64,000 nucleotides of DNA from Actinocrinis sp035653575 (GTDB taxonomy: Bacteria > Actinomycetota > Actinomycetes > Streptomycetales > Catenulisporaceae), in the NCBI RefSeq assembly GCF_035653575.1, contig NZ_DASRBQ010000163.1, positions 9,883 through 73,882 on the forward strand, read 5' to 3'. The first letter of the stretch is position 1, and each line of letters starts with the position of its first letter. The position numbers and the translations under genes are program-made. The notes below the pieces were generated by a model. It searched no databases, was not told the origin of the DNA, and was given only the letters and a program-made list of their open reading frames with translations. Below, one piece after another: positions 58,761-64,000 of the stretch.

Positions 58761-59462
58761 TCAGGCACCGCCCTTGCCCGGCCGTACGGCCTGGATGCTC
58801 AGGTTCACGGTGCTCGTCGTGCAGACCTTGGTGTCGTACGGGACATAAAGCAGATTCGAGGTGTTCGGCGGGTAGACCAGCAGCCACGAGGTCGAGGCGG
58901 GCTTGCAGGTCGCGGTCGGGTAGTTAAGGGCGTTTGCGATCTGAAGCGTGGTGTACGCGTAGCCGCCCGGCGCGAGGGTGACAACGGTCGGCGACACCGC
59001 GTTGTTGCGGTTCGCCGGCTGGCCGACCTGGTTGACCGGGGTGCCATTTCCGGCCGAGACGCCGGGGTAGCCGTAGAGCGTGCACGGCTGGTTGTTGAGG
59101 TTCTTGAACGTGATGGTCACGTACTCCGAGCCGGCGGCTGCCCCGACCTGGCCGATGTCGCCGTGGAGGTAACGCACCAGGCACGTGTTCGCCCCGGCCG
59201 GGTGCCCGCCCGCGGCAGTGGTGGCGCCGCCGGATCCGCCGGCACCGCCGCCGGCCTGCGCCGTGTCTGACGCGCCGGCACTGGCGCCGCCGCCCGCGCT
59301 CGCGGTCGGCGTGGGACTCGCCGCGCCGGAGCCGCCGACCGCGCTGGGGCTCGGGCCGGGCGTGCTGGCGGAGGAGCAGGCCGCGGACAGCGCGACGGCG
59401 CCCGCCACGAGGCAGATCGCGCCGAATCCGCGGCGTGATGCCGCAAGGGTGAACCTGTTCAT
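58761..59462 (-). CDS. DUF4232-domain lipoprotein
   Basis: About 233 residues from ATG 59462 behind GAGGTG. The lipobox is in VAGAVALSAACSS, so the Cys near residue 29 is lipidated. A Gly/Ala/Ser-rich linker of about 60 residues leads to the DUF4232 domain with CLVRYLHGDIGQVGAAAGSEYVTITFKNLNNQPCTLYGYPGVS and VTLAPGGYAYTTLQIANAL. The domain is an extracytoplasmic beta-sandwich of unknown role, common in actinobacteria. It is convergent with the muramidase gene, 91 bp between stops. Confidence 0.88.
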   Translation of the reverse strand: MNRFTLAASRRGFGAICLVAGAVALSAACSSASTPGPSPSAVGGSGAASPTPTASAGGGASAGASDTAQAGGGAGGSGGATTAAGGHPAGANTCLVRYLHGDIGQVGAAAGSEYVTITFKNLNNQPCTLYGYPGVSAGNGTPVNQVGQPANRNNAVSPTVVTLAPGGYAYTTLQIANALNYPTATCKPASTSWLLVYPPNTSNLLYVPYDTKVCTTSTVNLSIQAVRPGKGGA

Positions 59463-59687
59463 GACCGCACCTCTCAGTCGCCCGAAGCACCAGAAGCCTT
59501 CATGACCAAAGACGTCCGATATGCCCCGTTGGTTGAAACTCGCGCACGCCGTTCGCAGACGCCGTTCGCTTGCCAATGTAGGTGCGGGAACCGTCGATGA
59601 GCAGGGAACACGGCCGATGGTGTGCGTTCGGGCGCGAGCGATTGCCCTATCGGGAGGACACGCGTCGCCTCAGTGGGTGACAAGCCG

Positions 59688-60461
59688 TCAGCCGCGCCCG
59701 GCGAGGTCGTTGCGGTAGGCGTAGCGCACGGCTTGGGCGCGGTCGCGGGCGCCGATCTTGGCGAAGATCCGGTTGATGTGGGTCTTTACGGTAGCCTGGC
59801 TGACGACGAGTCGGGCGCAGATCTGCGCGTTGGACAGGCCCTCGGCGATCAGCGCGAGTACTTCGGCCTCACGGGGCGTCAGGCCGTCGGGAAGCGCGCG
59901 TTCTGCCGTCGGATCACAGGCCGAATGCGCGCCCGGTCCGGCCGCGACGGGAGCGGCGTCGTGCGCCGTGGCTGCTGCCGGGCCGCCCGGCAGCAGCGCC
60001 GCGACGAGCCGCTCCTGCACGATCGGATCAAGCCAGGTCCGGCCGCTGTGGACATTCCGGATCGCCGTTTCGACCTGGTCTCCGTCGGCGTCCTTGGTCA
60101 GGTATCCGCGCGCCCCGGCCCGCAGCGCCGGGAACACCGAGTCGTCGTCCGCGTAAGTCGTCAGCACGAGCACCGCGCAGTCCGGAACTCGCTCGCGCAG
60201 CGCCGCGGTCGCGGCCGTCCCGTCGAGCACCGGCATGTTCAGGTCCATCAAGACCACGTCCGGCCGCAGTTGCTCGGCGAGCTGCACGGCCTCGGCGCCG
60301 TCCTTCGCCGCGCCCACGACTTCGGTGCCGTCGAGCGTCCCGATCAGCAGCACCAGGCCGTCGCGCACGACCCGCTGGTCGTCCGCGATCAGCACCCTGA
60401 TCGGCCGCTGTGCCGCCGGTCCGCTGCCCGCCGCGGCGGATCCTTCGCTCGTGCCGCTCAC
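59688..60461 (-). CDS. NarL-type response regulator
   Basis: About 257 residues from GTG 60461, which overlaps the kinase stop by 4 nt behind GGAGAT. The receiver has RVLIADDQRVVRDGLVLL, the phospho-Asp in VVLMDLNMPVLDG, LVLTTYAD and the Lys in YLTKDA. The output is a LuxR helix-turn-helix, LTPREAEVLALIAEGLSNAQICARLVVSQATVKTHINRIFAKIG. An Ala/Pro-rich linker of about 40 residues joins them, longer than usual. It is phosphorylated by the kinase just upstream. The targets are unknown; no binding site is seen nearby. Confidence 0.94.
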   Translation of the reverse strand: MSGTSEGSAAAGSGPAAQRPIRVLIADDQRVVRDGLVLLIGTLDGTEVVGAAKDGAEAVQLAEQLRPDVVLMDLNMPVLDGTAATAALRERVPDCAVLVLTTYADDDSVFPALRAGARGYLTKDADGDQVETAIRNVHSGRTWLDPIVQERLVAALLPGGPAAATAHDAAPVAAGPGAHSACDPTAERALPDGLTPREAEVLALIAEGLSNAQICARLVVSQATVKTHINRIFAKIGARDRAQAVRYAYRNDLAGRG

Positions 60462-61717
60462 GCCGGGATCTCCATCCGCACGATCCAACCCTCGCGGGTG
60501 GGTCCGGCCGTCGCGGTCCCGCCGACCTCGGCGAGGCGTTCGCGCATGCCGACCAGGCCGAGGCCCGAACCATAGACGATCGGCGCGGGTTCGATCCCGG
60601 ACGCGGCTTGCGACCCGGCCGGCTCCACGCCGTCTTCTTTGGTCCGCCGATCCTCGACGGTCAGCACCGTGGCGTCCTGCTCGTAGCGCAGTGTCACCAA
60701 GGTCTGCGAGCCGCGGGCGTAGCGCGCCGCGTTGGTTAGCGCTTCCTGTGCGCCGCGGTACAGCGCGAGTCCGGCCTCGCCCGGCAGGTCGCGGCGTGTG
60801 CCAGACACGGTGAGTGTCGCGTCGAGTTCGAGGTCCCCGCGGTAGCGCTCGATCAACTCCGGCAGCCGGTCGAGGGTGGCCACGGCGTCACCGCGCAGCG
60901 CGCCGACCGCTCGGCGCGCGTCGGTCAGGCCTTCCTTGGCCAGCTTGGCGCAGCGGTCAAGCAGGTCGGTGAGGTCCTCGCCGCTCTGTCCGCGCCGCGC
61001 CAGCCGCCGCGCCGCCTCCGTCTGGATGGCCAGGCCGGAGAGCGACTGGGCGAGCACGTCGTGCAGGTCTTGGGCGATCCGCGTGCGCTCGGCCAGCGCG
61101 GCCGCCTCCGCCTCGGCCGCGCGGGCGTCCTCCAGCTGAGCCAGCAGCAGTTCGGCGCGGTCCGAGTTGCGCCCGGCCTGGATCATGCAGAGCGCCATGA
61201 CTCCGAGCACCCCGCAGAACAGCAGGTCGGTGACCGCGTTGAGCACGGTGGAACCGCTCGCCAGCATCGCCGCGACCAGACCTGCTCCCACCACGGCGGC
61301 GATCAGTGCCGCGCGGCGCGGCGGGAGGAAGAAGAACCCGACCATGATGGACACCGACGCGGGCAACGCGGAGATGCCGGCCGGTTGAAGCGCGGCGAGC
61401 GCGACACCGAACGCCCCGATCACCAGCGACATCGTCGCTGTGCGCAGCATCGAGTCGAGCGGCCAGCTCCGGTGCGCGATCGCCCAGAGCATCGGCAGCA
61501 GGCAACCGGCCAGCGCGATGGTGACGCCGAGATGCGGGCCCGTCCAGCCGGGGGCCGGCTTCCCGCGCAGCGTCGCGACCAGGATGGTGGCGATCACGAC
61601 GCCGAGCACCGGCCGAAGCCGCCTGCTCCAGCGTTCGCGCCGGTCGCGAACGCCGGCCAGCGCTACCGCCACCCGCTGGCTGACCGCAGGCTGCTCGTGG
61701 TCGGCGAAGTCGGTCAT
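60458..61717 (-). CDS. Sensor histidine kinase, NarX-like (HisKA_3)
   Basis: About 419 residues from ATG 61717. Five to six hydrophobic spans occupy residues 35-170. The dimerisation block holds the phospho-His in RIAQDLHDVLAQSLSGLAIQTEAARRLA. The ATPase has YRGAQEALTNAARYARGSQTLVTL and GSGLGLVGMRERLAEVGG. The conserved Asp of the first G-box is altered to a run reading TVEDRRTKEDG, a form seen in several actinobacterial members. TATTCT lies 7 nt before the ATG and there is no ribosome site, so it may be leaderless. The signal is unknown; the membrane part suggests an envelope cue. Confidence 0.92.
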   Translation of the reverse strand: MTDFADHEQPAVSQRVAVALAGVRDRRERWSRRLRPVLGVVIATILVATLRGKPAPGWTGPHLGVTIALAGCLLPMLWAIAHRSWPLDSMLRTATMSLVIGAFGVALAALQPAGISALPASVSIMVGFFFLPPRRAALIAAVVGAGLVAAMLASGSTVLNAVTDLLFCGVLGVMALCMIQAGRNSDRAELLLAQLEDARAAEAEAAALAERTRIAQDLHDVLAQSLSGLAIQTEAARRLARRGQSGEDLTDLLDRCAKLAKEGLTDARRAVGALRGDAVATLDRLPELIERYRGDLELDATLTVSGTRRDLPGEAGLALYRGAQEALTNAARYARGSQTLVTLRYEQDATVLTVEDRRTKEDGVEPAGSQAASGIEPAPIVYGSGLGLVGMRERLAEVGGTATAGPTREGWIVRMEIPA

Positions 61718-61860
61718 GCTCTGAAGAATAGGTGTGCTGCGGCTCGGGGCGGCAGTTCGGGCCCGCGGAGTAACGGCCGGCGGCCCGGATCCGCGGGTGC
61801 GGGACCGGGCCGCCGGGGCGAGGCGCGAGTCAAGCGAAGAGGTCATCCGCGCGCGCCGCG

Positions 61861-62382
61861 TCACGCATCCGCCAGGGCCGGGCGGCGGGCGGAGTTGTTG
61901 AGGCGCGCGGCCCGCAGGCGCACCACCGCAGTACGCGACAGCACCTGCATCAGCGCCATGAGCAGCAGGGCGGCCGTCCAGGCGTCGGCACCGGTGATCG
62001 AGTTGCTGCGGCTGAAGTCGGCGATGCTGTGCGCGCCGCCATGCGTGGCCGCGTATTCGAAGCCGGTGCGTGCGGCCATGCCGACGATCCACAGCAGCGC
62101 GGCGACCAGTCCGGCCTTTGCGATCAGCACGCCGTCCGATCCGCGCACGAGCCGGGTGGTCAGTCCGCAGCCGATGCCGAGAAGAGCACCGGCGGCGATG
62201 CACAGGCCGTCGAGCAATACGTCGTTGCCCTGCGTCGGGACCGACTTGAGGTAGTAGGCGGCCGCGGCGCCGACCAGCACGATCGGCAGCACGAGGCTGC
62301 GCATCGTCAGGCGCATTCCGCGGATCTGCGGGATCACGAGAAGGATCAGGGCCGCTGCGATGAGGTAATCGGTAGTCGTCAT
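61861..62382 (-). CDS. Membrane protein, CcdC-like/DUF1453-like, 173 aa
   Basis: A 173-residue protein with about four or five spans: YLIAAALILLVIPQIRG, LVLPIVLVGAAAAYYL, DGLCIAAGALLGIGCGL, AGLVAALLWIVGMAARTGFEY and AWTAALLLMALMQVLSR. The basic RLTMRSLVLPI stretch after the first span resembles CcdC/DUF1453 proteins. The ATG follows CACTCT by 7 nt without a ribosome site. It lies 140 bp upstream of the sensor kinase on the same strand, so it could be part of the same stress system. The function is unknown. Confidence 0.7.
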   Translation of the reverse strand: MTTTDYLIAAALILLVIPQIRGMRLTMRSLVLPIVLVGAAAAYYLKSVPTQGNDVLLDGLCIAAGALLGIGCGLTTRLVRGSDGVLIAKAGLVAALLWIVGMAARTGFEYAATHGGAHSIADFSRSNSITGADAWTAALLLMALMQVLSRTAVVRLRAARLNNSARRPALADA

Positions 62383-62501
62383 GGCTCTGAGAGTGCCGCG
62401 ATCAGCGCCCTGGATCGTCGGCCACAGGGTTGGCCCGCAGGTTGGTTCGCGGCGTCAACCCTCGGGTTGACGCGGGTCGGCGCGCCGGGCCGCGGACGCC
62501 G

Positions 62502-63473
62502 TCACAGTCCACGGACTCTGGCGCTGAGCCGGGTGAGGCCGAGCAGCGCGTCGATGTACGGCGTCGGCACGTCCACCGCCTGTCCGATCTCGCGCACCGC
62601 CCCGACCAGCGCGTCGAGTTCGAGCCTGCGGCCGGCCTCGGCGTCTTGGAGCATCGAGGACTTGAAGGCGCCGAGCTTGCGGGTGATCTCGCTGCGGTCC
62701 TGCGGGCTCTGGTCGATCGGGCAGCCGATCACGGCGCCGATGCGCTGCGCCTCCAGCATCGCCGCGTGGCAGAAGCCGCGCACGAGGTCGTCGTCGAGGA
62801 TCAGGTCCGCGGTGGCGCCGGTGAGGGCGGAGACCGGGTTGACGGTCAGATTGCCCCACAGCTTGTACCAGATCTCCTTGTGGATCTCAGTGGTGGCGGT
62901 GGCGTCGAGGCCCGCCCCTTTGAGCACCGCGACGAGGTCGTTCAGGCGGGCGGAGTCGCGGTCGCCGGGTTCCCCGATGATCAGACCGCTGCCTCGGTGG
63001 TGCCGGACCAGGCCCGGTTCCGGCGCGCTGCAGCTCATGTGCACCACGGCGCCGAGCACGCGCTCGGTCGGGATCGCGGCGGCGATCGAACCGTGGGGGT
63101 CGACGCTCGTCAGCCGCCGCCCCGCGCAGGGCCCGCCGAAGCCGTCGAAGAACCACCACGGCACGCCGTTCATCGCGGTCAGCACGATCGTGTCCGGGCC
63201 GAGCAGCGGACCGGCGTTCGACGCGGCCGCCGCGAGCGAGTGCGCCTTGACGGCGATGACGACCACGTCCTGCGGACCAAGCTCGGCGGGGCTGTCGGAG
63301 GCGTGGACCGGCGCGGTGAGCAGTTCGGTGCCGTCCTGCACGCGCCAGCCGTGAGTGCGCAGCGCTTCGAGCGTGGCGCCGCGGGCCAACGCCGTGGTCT
63401 GCACGCCGGACGCGGCCAGCCGCGCGCCGATGAATCCGCCGATCGCTCCGGCACCCAGGACGCAGATTCGCAT
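62502..63473 (-). CDS. Ketopantoate reductase-like (2-dehydropantoate 2-reductase, PanE/ApbA)
   Basis: A 323-residue protein. The NADPH motif is RICVLGAGAIGGFIGARLA; the catalytic Lys is in HKEIWYKLWGNLTVNPVSALTGAT, whose Asn-x-x-x-Asn pattern is the family mark. The middle has NGVPWWFFDGFGGPCAGRR, a longer aromatic loop than in true PanE. In short, the fold is certain, but whether it makes pantoate for CoA or reduces another keto acid is open. No pantothenate genes are nearby. Confidence 0.85.
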   Translation of the reverse strand: MRICVLGAGAIGGFIGARLAASGVQTTALARGATLEALRTHGWRVQDGTELLTAPVHASDSPAELGPQDVVVIAVKAHSLAAAASNAGPLLGPDTIVLTAMNGVPWWFFDGFGGPCAGRRLTSVDPHGSIAAAIPTERVLGAVVHMSCSAPEPGLVRHHRGSGLIIGEPGDRDSARLNDLVAVLKGAGLDATATTEIHKEIWYKLWGNLTVNPVSALTGATADLILDDDLVRGFCHAAMLEAQRIGAVIGCPIDQSPQDRSEITRKLGAFKSSMLQDAEAGRRLELDALVGAVREIGQAVDVPTPYIDALLGLTRLSARVRGL

Positions 63474-63853
63474 GCGACTTGCCTACCACGTCCGGTGCGC
63501 GGGCGACGATCGGCCTTCATTCGTTGTAGCGGAAAACAATCCTGGAGCGCTTCGCGGCACCTTCCTGCGAGTTCTTGGCCTCGAGTGCGGGAATCGCAAC
63601 GAATTCGTCATGACCTCTTGCGGAATTTGGTGTCACGCAACACAATTTCGCGAGACGTCGTCGCACTCCACACCGCGCCGCACAAACGAGCACAGCTTCA
63701 CGAAGCGACCCTGCTTCACCGCACCTCGAGCAGGTGCCGGACCACGCCGCGGTCCGGCGCTCAGGCGGGGCCTGCCGTTCCGCCTGTCGGCAGGCCCCGC
63801 CGCCCTTCCCCCTGCTCCCCCGGGGGTGTCTTTGCAGCGCCTACTCGCCGCCC
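63474..63853. other. Intergenic region with three consecutive hairpins
   Basis: No gene is supported in these 380 bases. The left part (to about 63720) is less GC-rich and contains CAATTTCGCGAGACG-like strings, and lies upstream of the minus-strand reductase. The right part has three inverted repeats in a row, at 63721-63737, 63736-63758 and 63764-63801. Confidence 0.6.
63764..63801 (-). terminator. 14-bp perfect hairpin beyond the right-edge transporter gene
   Basis: GGCGGGGCCTGCCG (63764-63777) pairs perfectly with CGGCAGGCCCCGCC (63788-63801) around a 10-base loop. It lies 53 nt past the stop of the right-edge minus-strand gene, so it is its likely terminator. The next two repeats down, GCCGGACC/GGTCCGGC and GCACCT/AGGTGC, could reinforce it. 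Confidence 0.7.
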
Positions 63854-64000
63854 CTACTCAAACCGCGCGTTGTCGGACGCCGTGATCCGCCCGAGCAGCG
63901 GCAGCGTCAAGACGATGACGGCGAGACAGACCGCCAAGCCGCCGGCCATGGTCAAGCCGTACGCATGTCCCGGCAGCTGCAGCGGGGCCCCGTGCGCGAG
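63854..64000 (-). CDS. C-terminal end of a membrane transporter, probably MFS (5'-truncated)
   Basis: On the minus strand the frame is open from the window edge to TAG at 63854-63856: 48 residues. They contain one long hydrophobic stretch, YGLTMAGGLAVCLAVIVLTLPL, and a short polar tail, GRITASDNARFE, as seen at the end of major-facilitator exporters. The remaining protein is outside the window, so the family is a fair guess only. Confidence 0.6.
   Translation of the reverse strand, partial: LAHGAPLQLPGHAYGLTMAGGLAVCLAVIVLTLPLLGRITASDNARFE

Overview
The window is very GC-rich DNA with strong third-position GC bias, many GTG/TTG starts, several probable leaderless genes (TANNNT 6-7 nt ahead of the start codon) and an actinobacterial gene repertoire: F420-type LLM enzyme, NRPS adenylation fragment, ROK/IclR/LuxR regulators, DUF574 methyltransferase and sedolisin. 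It looks like the chromosome of a soil actinomycete, perhaps near Streptomycetales or Catenulisporales; that placement is inferred from gene style only. No tRNA, rRNA, CRISPR array or insertion sequence was recognised. Both edges cut through genes.

Layout. 1-3077: end of a reductive pyrimidine (uracil/thymine) degradation operon. 3078-3752: a gene-free island with five TGTC/GACA palindromes and a pair of 37-bp inverted repeats that look like a MITE. 3753-8410: YbaK-type deacylase, PTS-dependent dihydroxyacetone kinase dhaKLM, chromate transporter, small GlsB-like membrane protein. 8448-12933: DrrAB-like ABC exporter with a TetR regulator, divergent from psuGK for pseudouridine breakdown. 13029-14918: dienelactone hydrolase, an unknown protein and a VOC protein. 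14965-18568: a signalling-like locus with two LuxR-type regulators, an unknown 101-aa protein, a 53-aa secreted-peptide gene directly upstream of one regulator, and a truncated NRPS adenylation domain with a destroyed A3 motif. 18792-23565: DNA repair methyltransferase, primase-polymerase, D-aminoacyl-tRNA deacylase, pirin, lactonase.

23610-31195 is a pair of divergent operons: KDG kinase, IclR, RidA and a cytoplasmic GH20 hexosaminidase on one side; a PLP D-amino-acid deaminase, an N-acyl-D-amino-acid deacylase-like enzyme and KDPG aldolase on the other. Together they could take N-acetylglucosaminate (oxidised chitin ends) to pyruvate and glyceraldehyde-3-phosphate. 31217-35615 holds a glutamate-cysteine ligase-like enzyme, a secreted sedolisin and an acetyltransferase. 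35820-40043 is the xylose locus xylA / xylB-ROK around a palindromic operator. 46424-50289 carries phosphoketolase and acetate kinase, which would convert the xylulose-5-phosphate made by XylAB into acetyl phosphate, ATP and acetate.

41478-43389 pairs an ArsR-type sensor with a nickel/cobalt permease led by a well-formed cobalamin riboswitch. 50383-57543 is regulator/efflux territory (MarR, epimerase, DHA2 exporter, LysR plus a second exporter, with a shared operator). The right end holds a GH25 muramidase, a DUF4232 lipoprotein, a NarL-type two-component system, a ketopantoate-reductase-like enzyme and the 3' end of a transporter gene.
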